DNA of 64,000 bases from Rhodocyclaceae bacterium. Its GTDB lineage: Bacteria > Pseudomonadota > Gammaproteobacteria > Burkholderiales > Rhodocyclaceae. The notes beneath the pieces were generated by a model. That model did not search any database and was not told the origin of the DNA. It worked only from the letters and a program-made list of their open reading frames with translations. Of the stretch, positions 28,855-38,698 are shown in pieces. The DNA lies in contig JAEUNH010000242.1 in NCBI GenBank assembly GCA_016791205.1, forward strand, positions 1 to 64,000, written 5' to 3'. Each line of letters starts with the position of its first letter. The first letter of the stretch is position 1. The position numbers and the translations under genes are program-made.

Positions 28855-29468
28855 TTGGCCGGGCCTTCCGTGGCGGTGGCGGGCGGCGGGCTGAAGCTCC
28901 AGCGCTTCACTTCGGCGGTGATGTTCCAGTCCTTGTTGCCGATGGCGGTGACCTGGAAGGGCTTCGGCAGCTGGGTCAGGTCGAGCTTGAGGCGCAGTGC
29001 CGCGTTGTAGGGCTCGCCGGCCTTCAGCAGCGCCTTCTCGGCCACCGGCCATTCGCGCAGGCGGCCCAGCACCCGCAGGGCCTCGTCGAGCGAAGCGAAG
29101 CTCTGGTGCAGTGCCCCGCTGGACAGGCGGTACTGGCGGGTCAGGGCGTTGTAGGAGAGGCGCCAGGTCTGCTTCCTGCCGGCGACATGTTCGTCCACCC
29201 AGTACCAGCGCCCCTTGGTCAGCTCGAACTCGGCGACGAAGTAGAGCGCCACGCCGCGGGCGACGACCTCCTCCAGGCGCTGGCCCAGGTCGATGCCGAA
29301 CTCGGCGTCGAGCAGCCAGGATTCCTCGCCGGCGCTGAGCTCGGCGCGCCGGACCTCGATCTCGGCGGCGCCGGCCAGCGCCGAAGCCAGCAGCAGCAGC
29401 CCGAGCGCCAGGCCGCGCAGGAGTCCGCTAGGCCTGCTTTTCGAGGAGGGCGTAGTAAAAGCCGTCAT
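28851..29468 (-). CDS. DUF4390 exported protein
   Basis: A 205-residue protein with a signal sequence (GLALGLLLLASALAGAA) and a DUF4390 pattern (EVRRAELSAGEESWLLDAEFGIDL, then KGRWYWVDEHVAGRKQTWRLSYN). It always seems to sit between rsmB and ntrY in betaproteobacteria. Function is unknown; the export signal suggests a periplasmic role linked to the NtrY sensor. The chosen ATG at 29468 overlaps the rsmB end by 41 nt; a later start is possible. Confidence 0.83.
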   Translation of the reverse strand: MTAFTTPSSKSRPSGLLRGLALGLLLLASALAGAAEIEVRRAELSAGEESWLLDAEFGIDLGQRLEEVVARGVALYFVAEFELTKGRWYWVDEHVAGRKQTWRLSYNALTRQYRLSSGALHQSFASLDEALRVLGRLREWPVAEKALLKAGEPYNAALRLKLDLTQLPKPFQVTAIGNKDWNITAEVKRWSFSPPPATATEGPAK

Positions 29469-30729
29469 GTTCTTCGTTTGGCAGCAACTGCAGTTCGGGC
29501 GCGCCGTCGAGCGGCAGTCGCAGGCAATCTTCTTGTCGCGCGGCGAAGGCCGCGGTCTGGCGATCGTTCTCCTCGGGGAACACCGAGCAGGTCGCATACA
29601 GCAATTTACCACCGGGCGCGAGCACCCGCCACAGCGCCGCCAGGATTTGCGCCTGGGTGTCGGCGAAGCGGGCGATGTCCCGCTCGCGCCGCAGCCACTT
29701 GATGTCGGGATGGCGGCGCACCACGCCGGAGGCCGAGCACGGCACGTCGGCGAGGATGCGGTCGAAGGCACGGCCGTCCCACCAGGCGTCGAGATCGCGG
29801 CAGTCGGCGGCCGCCACGCGGGCGCGCAGGCCAAGGCGGAACAGGTTTTCCGAGACGCGCACGGCGCGGCCGGCGTCGGCGTCCAGCGCCGTCAGTTCGA
29901 CATCGGCCTGCTCGAGGATGTGGGCCGTCTTGCCGCCCGGCGCGGCGCAGGCGTCGAGCACCCGCAGGCCGGCGTGCAGGTCGAGCAGCCGCGCCGCGCG
30001 CTGGGCGCCGGCATCCTGCACCGAGACCAGCCCCTCGGCGAAGCCGGGCAGGCGTTCCACCGGCAGCGGCCGCGCCAGCAGGATCGCCCCGTCCGTCGCC
30101 CGTGCCTCGATCCCGGCCTGCGCCAGTCGCGCCAGAAAGTCGGTCTCCGTGACACGGCGACGATTGACCCGCAGGGCCATCGGCGGGCGGCCGTTGCCGG
30201 CGGCGAGGATGCCCTGCCAGTCCTCCGGCCAGGCGCGGCGCAGGCGCCCCAGCCACCAGGGCGGGTGCTGCCAGCGCGCCGCTTCGTCCTGCTCGGCGGC
30301 GGCTTCCAGCTCGGCACGGCGGCGCAGGAAATTGCGCAGCACGCCGTTGGCCAGCGCCTTGAAGCGGCCGCGCGCCAGCGCGCCGGCCGCCGCCACAGCC
30401 TGGTCGACAATGGTGTGCGCCTCCTCCGGCCGCGCCGCCAGGCGCGCCAGCGCCACCAGCAGCAGCGCCCGCGTCGGCGCCGCCGGCGGCTTTTCCATCA
30501 GCCGGGCCAGATAGAAATCGTCGCGCCCGCAGCGCCGCAAGGCCGCGTAGGCCAGGTCCTGCACCGCCCCGCGCTGCCCGCCGGCAAGCCGCGGCTGGGC
30601 CTGCCAGAGGCGATTCAGCGCTTCGGTGAGCGAGCGTCCGGCGATCACCTCGGCGACGGCCGCGGCCGCCAGCCGCAGGGCGAAGGCAAGCGAATCGGGC
30701 GGCGGCGCGCCGGCGGCGGAGCGGGAAAT
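29428..30729 (-). CDS. rsmB: 16S rRNA m5C967 methyltransferase
   Basis: About 433 residues. An NusB-like RNA-binding domain (ALARLAARPEEAHTIVDQAV) precedes a SAM methyltransferase domain with DACAAPGGKT, VPCSASG and the catalytic YATCSVFPEEN. It methylates cytosine 967 of 16S rRNA. No ATG, GTG or TTG fits the N-terminus of the family. ATT at 30729 is the best candidate, lying 8 nt after GGAG, and is directly downstream of the LuxR stop. The 5' boundary is therefore uncertain. Confidence 0.92.
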   Translation of the reverse strand: MSRSAAGAPPPDSLAFALRLAAAAVAEVIAGRSLTEALNRLWQAQPRLAGGQRGAVQDLAYAALRRCGRDDFYLARLMEKPPAAPTRALLLVALARLAARPEEAHTIVDQAVAAAGALARGRFKALANGVLRNFLRRRAELEAAAEQDEAARWQHPPWWLGRLRRAWPEDWQGILAAGNGRPPMALRVNRRRVTETDFLARLAQAGIEARATDGAILLARPLPVERLPGFAEGLVSVQDAGAQRAARLLDLHAGLRVLDACAAPGGKTAHILEQADVELTALDADAGRAVRVSENLFRLGLRARVAAADCRDLDAWWDGRAFDRILADVPCSASGVVRRHPDIKWLRRERDIARFADTQAQILAALWRVLAPGGKLLYATCSVFPEENDRQTAAFAARQEDCLRLPLDGAPELQLLPNEEHDGFYYALLEKQA

Positions 30730-30731
30730 CG

Positions 30732-31889
30732 CTATTTCTCCCGCCTGCCGCGCCGCGGCCAGGCCGCCAGCATCTTGACCAGCTCGACCTGGCGCCGGGC
30801 GCCGGTCTTCTCCAGCACCGACTTGAGCTGGCTGCGCAGGGTGTTGACGCTGACCCCGAGCTGGCGGGCGGCGGCGGGCAGGGTGGAATCGACCAGCAGG
30901 GCGGCCAGCAGGCGCATTTCCGCCGGGGTCAGGCCATGCATGCCGGCGAAGTCCTTCAGGTTGGCTTCCATCGGCGCGGCCGGATCGTGGATCAGATAGG
31001 CCCGGCTGGGGCGGCGCGAGTCGGGCGGCGTCTCGCGGGGCATCGGGATGTCCACCTGGATGATCCAGTACGGCGCCTTGCCGCTCGGCCGCGGCAGCTT
31101 GAGCCCCGCCTCCGGGTCCGCCGCCGCGGCCATCAGCCTGTCCAGCTTCTCCTGCAGGCGCGTGCCGCCGGCCCGCAGCCGGCCTCCTTCGACGGACAGG
31201 CCGTCGCGTTCGGCCAGCAGGCGCTGGAGGGCGCGGTTGGCATACACCAGGTTGCCGTTCCGGTCGGTCATGGCCAGCGCCGGCAGCAGCAGATCGGCTG
31301 CGGCGCCGGCCATCTGCTCGCGCTGCTCCAGGTCGGCGATGCGGAAACTGATGCGCGCCGCCTCGGCCAGGTGGGGCAGCAGGGCGGCCAGCAGGGCCTT
31401 GTCGGCCTTGTCGAAGGGCGGCAGGGCGTGCGGGCGGTAGACCGCGAGATTGATGCGCGGGATGCCCGCCTCGCTGCCGTCGTGGAGGATCCCGGCGCAG
31501 ATGTCGTGGATGTCCTGCGGGGCGAGGAATTCGCGGTAGAACGCCGAAGCGAGGAACTCTCGGCGCGGCAGCAGGTCGGCGCCGATGGCCACCCGGCCCG
31601 GCACCCAGATGTCGAGGGCGTGGCCGCGCTGCATCCAGACGTCGTGGGCGTGGTAGTGCGAGACGTAGCGCTGGATGGCCTCGGCGGAGATGTTGTGAGA
31701 GACCCACAGGCCGCGCTGTTCGGGGGAAGCCTGATGGGAAAAAATCAGGCCGCTGGCGGCGTTGAGCAGCCCGGCCACCGCCGCCAGCGCATCCGGCCAG
31801 CGATCGGCCGCCGCCGCCGCGGCATAGATGCGCGGCAGGACGCGGGCCAGCCGCGTCTCGGTCTCGATGTCGCCGGGGGTCTTGCCCAA
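30732..31889 (-). CDS. LuxR-type HTH regulator
   Basis: A 385-residue protein. A long N-terminal sensory region (RVLPRIYAAAAAADRW, HHQA-like positions replaced by SHYHAHDVW) is followed near 215 by a PAS-like stretch (LALTDRNG-type pattern ALAMTDRNGNLVYANRAL). The HTH is at the end: LTPAEMRLLAALLVDSTLPAAARQLGVSVNTLRSQLKSVLEKTGARRQVELV. Start is TTG 31889 with GGGAGACGGA upstream. It is 2 nt from the putative rsmB start. Signal and targets are unknown. Confidence 0.85.
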   Translation of the reverse strand: MGKTPGDIETETRLARVLPRIYAAAAAADRWPDALAAVAGLLNAASGLIFSHQASPEQRGLWVSHNISAEAIQRYVSHYHAHDVWMQRGHALDIWVPGRVAIGADLLPRREFLASAFYREFLAPQDIHDICAGILHDGSEAGIPRINLAVYRPHALPPFDKADKALLAALLPHLAEAARISFRIADLEQREQMAGAAADLLLPALAMTDRNGNLVYANRALQRLLAERDGLSVEGGRLRAGGTRLQEKLDRLMAAAADPEAGLKLPRPSGKAPYWIIQVDIPMPRETPPDSRRPSRAYLIHDPAAPMEANLKDFAGMHGLTPAEMRLLAALLVDSTLPAAARQLGVSVNTLRSQLKSVLEKTGARRQVELVKMLAAWPRRGRREK

Positions 31890-31966
31890 TCCGTCTCCCT
31901 CGGGCCACCGGGCCCGCGCTCAGGCGGGACTTTAGGCAGTCCGGCGGCGCCGGTCAATGATCCCGC

Positions 31967-32215
31967 TCAGGCCGCGGGAGGCAGCCGGCTGCGCATGGCG
32001 TTCAGCAGCCGGTCGCGGATCGGGCCGCATTCCTCGACCGCCGCCCGCTGCTGCAGGGCCAGCAGATCGTCGTGCAGGCGCGCCGGGTCGATCTGCCGCG
32101 CCAGGGCCTCGGCCAGGATGGCGACCGCCTCCTCGCAGGCGCGCAGCTGCTCGGCCAGCAGCTGGCGCAGTCGGGGGGAGTCCAGCAGCAGGCCTTCGAA
32201 CGCCTCCCGATCCAT
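31967..32215 (-). CDS. Small helical protein of unknown function
   Basis: An 82-residue, leucine- and arginine-rich protein, predicted all-helical (LLLDSPRLRQLLAEQLRACEEAVAILAEAL). One cysteine is near residue 27 and another near 63. It has no signal peptide or known motif and I do not recognise it. It stands alone between mscL and the LuxR gene on the same strand. The ATG at 32215 is plausible but the ribosome site is weak. It could be a short coiled-coil adaptor; I assign no role. Confidence 0.5.
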   Translation of the reverse strand: MDREAFEGLLLDSPRLRQLLAEQLRACEEAVAILAEALARQIDPARLHDDLLALQQRAAVEECGPIRDRLLNAMRSRLPPAA

Positions 32216-32282
32216 GGCTTTCCCGCATCGTTTGAGAGGAAGCGATTGTAGCCTACAAAAGCAGGCAAGGAGACAACAGGCT

Positions 32283-32732
32283 TTATTGCAGCTGGGAGGT
32301 GCACTGCGGGCAGCGGCTGGCCTTGAGCGGTATCGGCGACAGGCAGTGCGGGCATTCCCGGGTCGCCGGCGCGGCGGGCGCGGCGGGCGCCGCCTCGGCG
32401 CGCTTCAGGCGGTTCATCACCTTGATGGCCATGAAGATGGCGAAGGCGATGATGACGAAATCGACCACGGTGTTGATGAAGATTCCGTATTTCACCAGCG
32501 GGGCGCCGGCCTTCTCGGCGGCCTCCATGGTCTCGAAGGTCCTGTCGCCGAGATTGACGTACAGGTGCTTGAAGTCCACGCCGCCGAGCAGCCGGCCGAT
32601 GACCGGCATCACCACGTCCTTGACCAGCGAATCGACGATCTTGCCGAAGGCCGTGCCGATGATCACGCCGACCGCCAGGTCGACGACATTGCCCTTCATG
32701 GCGAATTCCTTGAACTCGCTGAGGATGCTCAT
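32283..32732 (-). CDS. mscL: MscL with C-terminal zinc ribbon
   Basis: A 149-residue mechanosensitive channel. The MscL core is clear: N-terminal [21 protein letters not shown], first pore helix, then a second membrane segment [16 protein letters not shown]. After an alanine/proline linker the C-terminus carries Cys127-x2-Cys130 and Cys141-x2-Cys144, a small zinc-ribbon-like module in place of the plain cytoplasmic helix. The channel opens under high membrane tension to release osmolytes. RBS GGAGAAACCC precedes the ATG at 32732. Confidence 0.95.
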   Translation of the reverse strand: MSILSEFKEFAMKGNVVDLAVGVIIGTAFGKIVDSLVKDVVMPVIGRLLGGVDFKHLYVNLGDRTFETMEAAEKAGAPLVKYGIFINTVVDFVIIAFAIFMAIKVMNRLKRAEAAPAAPAAPATRECPHCLSPIPLKASRCPQCTSQLQ

Positions 32733-32845
32733 GGGTTTCTCCTTGTGATGGACGGATTGCAGGCGAATTGTGACCGATCTGGGATTCCGCGCAACACGGG
32801 ATTCTCTGTTAATCTGGATTTTTTGCACGCCGCCCGGGAGGACGC

Positions 32846-35044
32846 ATGAAAGCGCTGAAAATCGCCGCCTTCGTTCTGGGAGGGATCGCCGCCCTGCTGG
32901 CGGCGCTGGCCGCGTTCCTGCTGGCGACCTTCGACGCCAACAAATGGAAGGGCGAGATCGCCCAGCTGGTACAGGAGAAGAAGGGCCGCAGCCTGAAGAT
33001 CGAGGGCGACCTGTCGCTGTCCCTGTTCCCCTCCGTCGGCTTGCAGCTGGGCAAGGCGACCCTCTCCGAGCACCAGAGCGAGCAGACCTTCGCCTCGGTC
33101 GACAGCGCCCGCGTCTCCGTCCGGCTGTTGCCGCTGCTGTCGAAGCAGGCGGTGGTGGACACCGTCGAGCTGGGCGGCGTGAAGGCCCGGCTGGTGCGTT
33201 TCAAGGACGGCCGGCTCAACATCGACGACCTGCTCGCCAAGGACGACAAGGAGCCGCCGGCGCGCTTCGACATCGCCGGCGTCCGGCTCGCCGGCGGCGA
33301 GCTGTCCTGGCGCGACGAGAAGGCCGGCCAGGAACTTACCCTGAGCGGGCTCGACCTGACGACCGGGCGGCTGGCCAACGCCGCGACGGACAAGTTCGAC
33401 CTGTCGGCCAAACTGGCGGGCAGCAAGCCGCGCCTGGCGGCGGCGCTGAAGGCCGGCGGCGAGTACCGCTACGACCTCGACAAGAAAAGCTTCGGCGGGG
33501 CCCGACTCGACGTGCGGCTGGCGGGCGACGTCGGCGACCTGAAGGCGCTCGAGCTGGCGCTCACCGCCGCCGCGCTGCAGCTCGCCGGCGGCAACGAACT
33601 GGCCGTGGAGCAGCTGCTGCTGACGGCGAAAGGCAAGGAAGGCGGCGACGCCTTCGAGGCGCGGCTGGAGGCGCCGAAACTGTCGCTGGCGGCGGACAAG
33701 GCCAGCGGCGCCGCCATCAACGCCGCGATCAGGCTCAGCGGCGCCCAGCGCGCGGTGGACGCGAAAATCGCCTTGTCCGGCTTCGAAGGCAAAAGTCAGT
33801 CCCTGCAGGCCGGCAAACTGGCGCTCGACCTGGATGCGCGGCAGGGCGAGACCACGGTCAAGGGCAAGCTCGCCTCGGCGCTTTCCGCCAATCTCGAGAA
33901 GCAGACCGTGGAGCTGCCGGCCTTCAGCGGGGAGCTCGACGTGGCGAATCCGCAGATGCCGATGAAGAGCCTGAGGCTGCCGCTCGCCGGCGGCCTGCGC
34001 GCGGACATCGACGGCCAGACAGCGGCTGTGCATGCCAGCACGCAGTTCGACGAGAGCAAAATTTCCGCCAAGGTGAACGTCTCGCGTTTCGCCCCGCTGG
34101 TGCTGCATTTCGACCTCGACCTCGACCGCCTCAACGTGGACAAATATTTGCCGCCGAAGGCCGCTGCCGGCGAGAAGACGCCCGAGCAGCCGCTCGACTT
34201 TTCCGCCCTCAAGGGGCTCAACGCCAGCGGCACGGTGAAGATCGGCCAGCTGCAGGTGTCGAACGTCAAGGCCAGCAACGTGCGCCTGGAGGTGAAGGCG
34301 GCCAACGGCAAGCTGGAGGTCGCCCCCCTCACGGCCAATCTCTACGACGGCAGCCTGGCCGGCGCGCTCTCGATCAACGCCAACAACAACCAGGTGGCGC
34401 TGAAGCAGAACCTCGCCAACGTCAACATCAACCCGCTCATGAAGGATGCCCTCGACAAGGATGTGCTGGAGGGGCGCGGCAACGTTGCGCTGGACGTCGC
34501 CACGACCGGCACCACCGTCACGGCGATGAAGAAAGGCCTCGGCGGCGCGGCCAGCCTGAACCTCAAGGACGGCGCCATCAAGGGCATCAACCTGGCCAAG
34601 ACTTTCCGCGAGACCAAGGCCGTGTTCACGACGCGCAAGGACGCCGTGCAGCAGGCGAAGCAGACCGAAAAGACCGACTTCTCCGAGCTCTCCGCCACCT
34701 TCCGCATCGCCAAGGGAGTGGCGCGCAACGACGACCTCAGCATGAAGTCGCCCTTCATCCGTCTCGGCGGCGCCGGCGACATCGACATCGGCGAGGATCG
34801 GATGGATTACCTGGCCAGGGCCAGCGTGGTGAACACCACGGGCGGGCAGGGCGGCAAGGAGCTCGACCACCTGAAGGGGCTCACCGTGCCGGTGCGGGTC
34901 AGTGGCCCCTTCGACAAGCTGGCCTACAACATCGAGTTCGGCGGCCTGGTGGCCGAGGCGGCCAAGGCCAGGGTCGAGGAGAAGGTGAAGGAGAAAGTGC
35001 AGGAGAAATCGAAGGACGTCTTCAAAGGGCTGTTCAAGCGCTAG
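32846..35044 (+). CDS. AsmA-family protein
   Basis: A 732-residue protein with one N-terminal membrane anchor ([24 protein letters not shown]). The AsmA N-terminal module follows: [23 protein letters not shown], then [24 protein letters not shown] long repetitive beta-rich region leads to the C-terminal AsmA-2 domain ([21 protein letters not shown]). Members span the periplasm and are implicated in lipid transport or outer-membrane biogenesis. The last lysine-rich stretch ([17 protein letters not shown]) is unremarkable for the family. Its end overlaps the sirtuin gene by 11 nt. Confidence 0.9.
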   Translation: MKALKIAAFVLGGIAALLAALAAFLLATFDANKWKGEIAQLVQEKKGRSLKIEGDLSLSLFPSVGLQLGKATLSEHQSEQTFASVDSARVSVRLLPLLSKQAVVDTVELGGVKARLVRFKDGRLNIDDLLAKDDKEPPARFDIAGVRLAGGELSWRDEKAGQELTLSGLDLTTGRLANAATDKFDLSAKLAGSKPRLAAALKAGGEYRYDLDKKSFGGARLDVRLAGDVGDLKALELALTAAALQLAGGNELAVEQLLLTAKGKEGGDAFEARLEAPKLSLAADKASGAAINAAIRLSGAQRAVDAKIALSGFEGKSQSLQAGKLALDLDARQGETTVKGKLASALSANLEKQTVELPAFSGELDVANPQMPMKSLRLPLAGGLRADIDGQTAAVHASTQFDESKISAKVNVSRFAPLVLHFDLDLDRLNVDKYLPPKAAAGEKTPEQPLDFSALKGLNASGTVKIGQLQVSNVKASNVRLEVKAANGKLEVAPLTANLYDGSLAGALSINANNNQVALKQNLANVNINPLMKDALDKDVLEGRGNVALDVATTGTTVTAMKKGLGGAASLNLKDGAIKGINLAKTFRETKAVFTTRKDAVQQAKQTEKTDFSELSATFRIAKGVARNDDLSMKSPFIRLGGAGDIDIGEDRMDYLARASVVNTTGGQGGKELDHLKGLTVPVRVSGPFDKLAYNIEFGGLVAEAAKARVEEKVKEKVQEKSKDVFKGLFKR

Positions 35045-35777
35045 CCGCGAGTTTCTCCAGCAGTGCCGGCAGCACCTTGCCGGCGGCGCCCGGCAGGACG
35101 AAGTGGGCGTGGCGCGACAGCGCCGTGCGTTCCGGATTGATCTCCACCACCGTCGCGCCGGCGGAGAGGGCCCGCAGCGGCAGTTCGGCCGCGGGGTAAA
35201 CCTGCGCCGAGGTGCCGATGCTGAGGAACACCTCGCAGTGCTCGGCCGCCTCCTCCGCCCGCGCCATCGCGCCTGCCGGCAGCATCTCGCCGAACCACAC
35301 CACGTCGGGCCGCAGCAGCGCCCCGCACCGGCAGCGCGGCGGCGATTCGGTTTCGGCGTATTCGCCGACGACGATCTCCTCGGCCGAGCACTTCACCCGC
35401 GCGATGTTGCCGTGCAGCTCGACCACCTCGCGCGAGCCGGCGCGCTGGTGCAGGCTGTCGATGTTCTGTGTCACCAGGGTGAACCGCTCGAAGTGCTTTT
35501 CCAGCGCGGCCAGGGCGAAGTGGCCCGGGTTGGGCGCCACCCCGGCGATGCGGGCGCGCCGCTCCGCATACCACTCCCACACCAGCTTCGGGTTGCGGGC
35601 GAAGCCCTCGGGGGTGGCCAGCTCCTGCGGGTCGTAGTGGGCCCACAGGCCGGTGAGGGCGTCGCGGAAGGTGGGAATGCCGGATTCGGCCGAAATGCCG
35701 GCGCCGGTGAGCACCGCCACCCGGCGGGCTGAGACCAGCCGCTCGACCAACTCGCTCGGGATGATGCAGGTGTTCAT
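35034..35777 (-). CDS. cobB: Sirtuin NAD-dependent protein deacylase
   Basis: A 247-residue sirtuin. [15 protein letters not shown] binds NAD, QNID and the catalytic histidine in LHGN are present. Tyr70 and Arg73 in EWYAERR match the class III pair that prefers succinyl or malonyl lysine. Only Cys in VKC and the pair CRC remain of the four zinc cysteines normally seen (first pair lacks its partner). The start at 35777 is chosen; an upstream ATG at 35807 would add ten residues. Convergent overlap with the AsmA gene. Confidence 0.9.
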   Translation of the reverse strand: MNTCIIPSELVERLVSARRVAVLTGAGISAESGIPTFRDALTGLWAHYDPQELATPEGFARNPKLVWEWYAERRARIAGVAPNPGHFALAALEKHFERFTLVTQNIDSLHQRAGSREVVELHGNIARVKCSAEEIVVGEYAETESPPRCRCGALLRPDVVWFGEMLPAGAMARAEEAAEHCEVFLSIGTSAQVYPAAELPLRALSAGATVVEINPERTALSRHAHFVLPGAAGKVLPALLEKLAASA

Positions 35778-35824
35778 GCCTGTCGCGCCTCGCTGCAACA
35801 GGCCCATGCTACCATCGCCGCGCT

Positions 35825-36649
35825 ATGAACTGGACCGACCTGTTGCATGCCTTCGTCCTCGGCATCGTCGAGGGGCTGACCGAATTCCTGCCCGTCTCAT
35901 CGACTGGCCACCTGATCCTCGCCGGCGACCTGCTCGGCTTCAACGACGAGCGCGGCAAGCTCTTCGAGATCGTCATCCAGACCGGCGCCATCCTCGCCGT
36001 CTGCTGGGAGTACCGGGCCAGGCTCGGCGCGGTAGCCGCCGGCCTGGGCCGCGATCCGGCGGCGCGCCGCTTCGTCGCCAATCTCGCCATCGCCTTCCTG
36101 CCGCTGGCGGTGCTCGGCCTGGCCTTCGGCAAGATCATCAAGGCGCACCTGTTCCAGCCGGTTCCGGTGGCGCTGGCCTTCATCGCCGGCGCCTTCGTCA
36201 TCCTGTGGGCGGAGCGCCGCGAGCACGTAATCCGGGTCCACTCGGTGGACGACATGGGCTGGGCGGACGCGCTCAAGCTCGGCTTCGCCCAGGCCTTCGC
36301 CCTGATCCCCGGCACCTCCCGATCCGGCGCCACCATCATCGGCGGGCTGCTGTTCGGCCTGTCGCGCAAGGCCGCCACGGAGTTCTCCTTCTTTCTCGCC
36401 ATCCCTACGCTGTTCGCCGCCAGCGCCTATCAACTTTGGAAGGAGCGGCATCTGCTCAACGGCGACGACCTTGGCATGTGGGCGGTCGGCTTCGTCTCCG
36501 CCTTCATTTCCGCCTTTCTCTGCGTGCGCTGGCTGCTGCGCTACATCAGCCACCACGATTTCACCGTCTTCGCCTGGTACCGCATCGCCTTCGGCCTGGT
36601 CGTGCTCGGCACGGCCTATGGCGGGCTGGTGGACTGGACACAATCATGA
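35825..36649 (+). CDS. uppP: Undecaprenyl-diphosphatase UppP (BacA)
   Basis: A 274-residue polytopic membrane protein with the BacA signatures [20 protein letters not shown] and [10 protein letters not shown]. It dephosphorylates undecaprenyl pyrophosphate for recycling in peptidoglycan synthesis. TACCAT at 35810-35815 is 9 nt before the ATG and may be its -10. Its stop overlaps the AAA ATPase start (ATGA). Confidence 0.96.
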   Translation: MNWTDLLHAFVLGIVEGLTEFLPVSSTGHLILAGDLLGFNDERGKLFEIVIQTGAILAVCWEYRARLGAVAAGLGRDPAARRFVANLAIAFLPLAVLGLAFGKIIKAHLFQPVPVALAFIAGAFVILWAERREHVIRVHSVDDMGWADALKLGFAQAFALIPGTSRSGATIIGGLLFGLSRKAATEFSFFLAIPTLFAASAYQLWKERHLLNGDDLGMWAVGFVSAFISAFLCVRWLLRYISHHDFTVFAWYRIAFGLVVLGTAYGGLVDWTQS

Positions 36650-38124
36650 ACGATCTTCATGACTTAACCCTGATTCTCCAGTCGCGTTTTCCGCTCGTCG
36701 TCATCGAGACGCACGAGGAGCCGCGCATTCTGGCCCTGCTCGAACAGGCGGCCAATCTCGAGAACTGGGCACTCTTCGTCTGGAGCATCGCCGACGGCCT
36801 GCGCCGCAGCAACAACAGCCAGCCGGTCAGCCAGACCTATACGTTCCTCGACGCCCTGCGCCACATCGACAAGACGCCGCAGAACGGCCTCTACGTCATG
36901 CTCGATGCCCATCCTTATCTCGACGACCCGGTCAACGCCCGCCTGATCCGCGAGATCGCCATGGAGCACGGCAAGGCGGCGCGCACCCTGGTCTTCGTCA
37001 GCCCGCGCTTCGAGCTCAACACCGAGCTGTCGCGCATGAGCGCGCGCTTCCAGCTCTCCGTCCCCGACCTGGCAGCGATCCAGGCGCTGCTCCGCGAGGA
37101 AATGCAGCTGTGGCAGCAGCAGGGCGGCGAAGCGGTGCGCGGCGAAAAGGAGGCGCTCAACCTGCTGGCGCGCCACCTCGCCGGCATGGCCCTCGACGAT
37201 GCCCGCCGCCTGGCGCGTCAGGCCATCCGCGACGACGGTCTGATCACCCGCCAGGACGTCGAGCGGGTGCTGCGCTACAAGTACGACGCGCTGGGCGCCG
37301 GCAGCGTGCTCAGCCTGGAGCTCGACACCGCCAGCTTCGCCCAGGTCGGCGGCGTGAAGAGGCTCAAGCACTGGCTGGCGCTGCGCCGGGAGGTCTTCGT
37401 CGGCGAGGGCGGCGCCGGGTTGCAGGCGCCCAAGGGCATCATGCTGCTCGGGGTGCAGGGCAGCGGCAAGAGCCTGGCCGCCAAGGCGGTGGCCGGCGCC
37501 TGGGGCGTGCCGCTCCTGCGCCTCGACTTCGCCACGCTCTACAACAAGTTCTTCGGCGAGACCGAGCGCAATCTGCGCGAGGCGCTGGCTTCCGCCGAGG
37601 CCATGGCGCCCTGCGTGCTGTGGATCGACGAGATCGAGAAGGGCCTGGCCAGCGACAGCTCCGGCGGAACCGACGGCGGCGTCTCGCGCCGGGTGCTCGG
37701 CACCTTGCTGACCTGGCTGTCCGAGCGCAAGGGCCGCGTCTTCATCGTCGCCACCGCCAACGACATCGAGCAGTTGCCGCCCGAGCTGATCCGCAAGGGG
37801 CGGCTGGACGAGATCTTTTTCGTCGACCTGCCGGACGCGCCGACCCGCGCCGAGATCTTCGCCATCCATCTGGTCCGGCGCGAGCTGAAGGCCGAAGGCT
37901 TCGACCTGGCGGCGCTGGCCGATGCGGCGGACGGGTTTTCCGGCGCCGAGATCGAACAGGCGGTGGTCTCCGCGCTTTACGAAGCGCATGCCCGCCAGAC
38001 AGCCCTCGACCAGGACTTGCTGCTGGCGGAAGTGGGCCGCACCCGGCCGCTCTCGGTGGTGATGGCCGAGCGCGTCGCGGCGCTGCGCGAGTGGGCGGCC
38101 GATCGCACCGTGCCTGCCAACTGA
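36646..38124 (+). CDS. AAA+ ATPase (Ycf46-like)
   Basis: A 492-residue protein. The N-terminal half (1-230) lacks a known enzymatic motif; it resembles the N-terminal part of Ycf46-type ATPases ([18 protein letters not shown]). The single AAA+ module has Walker A GVQGSGKS, the pore-region [13 protein letters not shown], Walker [11 protein letters not shown] and an arginine finger region [12 protein letters not shown]. The C-terminal lid follows ([15 protein letters not shown]). Substrate unknown. It is coupled to uppP by a 4-nt overlap. Confidence 0.9.
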   Translation: MNDLHDLTLILQSRFPLVVIETHEEPRILALLEQAANLENWALFVWSIADGLRRSNNSQPVSQTYTFLDALRHIDKTPQNGLYVMLDAHPYLDDPVNARLIREIAMEHGKAARTLVFVSPRFELNTELSRMSARFQLSVPDLAAIQALLREEMQLWQQQGGEAVRGEKEALNLLARHLAGMALDDARRLARQAIRDDGLITRQDVERVLRYKYDALGAGSVLSLELDTASFAQVGGVKRLKHWLALRREVFVGEGGAGLQAPKGIMLLGVQGSGKSLAAKAVAGAWGVPLLRLDFATLYNKFFGETERNLREALASAEAMAPCVLWIDEIEKGLASDSSGGTDGGVSRRVLGTLLTWLSERKGRVFIVATANDIEQLPPELIRKGRLDEIFFVDLPDAPTRAEIFAIHLVRRELKAEGFDLAALADAADGFSGAEIEQAVVSALYEAHARQTALDQDLLLAEVGRTRPLSVVMAERVAALREWAADRTVPAN

Positions 38125-38128
38125 ACCC

Positions 38129-38698
38129 ATGCTGGTTTACCTGCACGGCTTCCGTTCCTCGCCGCAGTCGAACAAGGCGCGGCGGCTGAAGGCGCACATG
38201 GAAGGGCGCGGCCTCGGCCACCTCTTCTGGTGCCGGCAGCTGCCGCCCTCGCCGGAGGACGCCATCGCGCTCGCCGAGCGGGCGATCGAGACGGCGGCCA
38301 CGCCGGTCACCGTGGTGGGGAGTTCGCTCGGCGGCTACTACGCGACCTGGCTGGCCGAACGGCATCGCCTGCGCGCCGTGCTGGTCAACCCGGCGGTGGT
38401 GGCGCATCTGTCGCTTGCCGAATTCGTCGGCCCGCAGACCAACCTCTACACCGGCGAGACCTTCGATTTCCGGCCCGAATACATCGAGGCGCTGCGCGCC
38501 ATCGAAGTGTCGCGGATTTCCCGCCCGCAGGACTGCCTGCTGCTGGCGGAGACCGGCGACGAGGTGCTCGACTATCGCCAGGCCGTTGCGAAATATTCCG
38601 GCGCTCGCCAGATCGTGCTGGAGGGCGGCGACCACAGCTTCACGCGCTGGGACGACTATCTGGATACCGTTCTCGAATTTGCCGGAGTCCTGCCTTGA
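38129..38698 (+). CDS. YqiA-family alpha/beta hydrolase
   Basis: A 189-residue small esterase of the YqiA/UPF0227 group. MLVYLHGFRSSPQSNKA opens the fold, the nucleophile elbow is GSSLGG, and the catalytic aspartate and histidine are likely in ETGDEVLDY and EGGDHSF. Cytoplasmic. Coupled to the methyltransferase through a 4-nt overlap (TTGA). Confidence 0.9.
   Translation: MLVYLHGFRSSPQSNKARRLKAHMEGRGLGHLFWCRQLPPSPEDAIALAERAIETAATPVTVVGSSLGGYYATWLAERHRLRAVLVNPAVVAHLSLAEFVGPQTNLYTGETFDFRPEYIEALRAIEVSRISRPQDCLLLAETGDEVLDYRQAVAKYSGARQIVLEGGDHSFTRWDDYLDTVLEFAGVLP

Noticed and set aside
24143..29010. Very long plus-strand open frames opposite trkA, ntrX and ntrY, the largest over 1100 codons
   Set aside because: They are mirror images of well-supported minus-strand genes in high-GC DNA, have histidine/arginine/glutamine-rich sequence and no recognisable domain.
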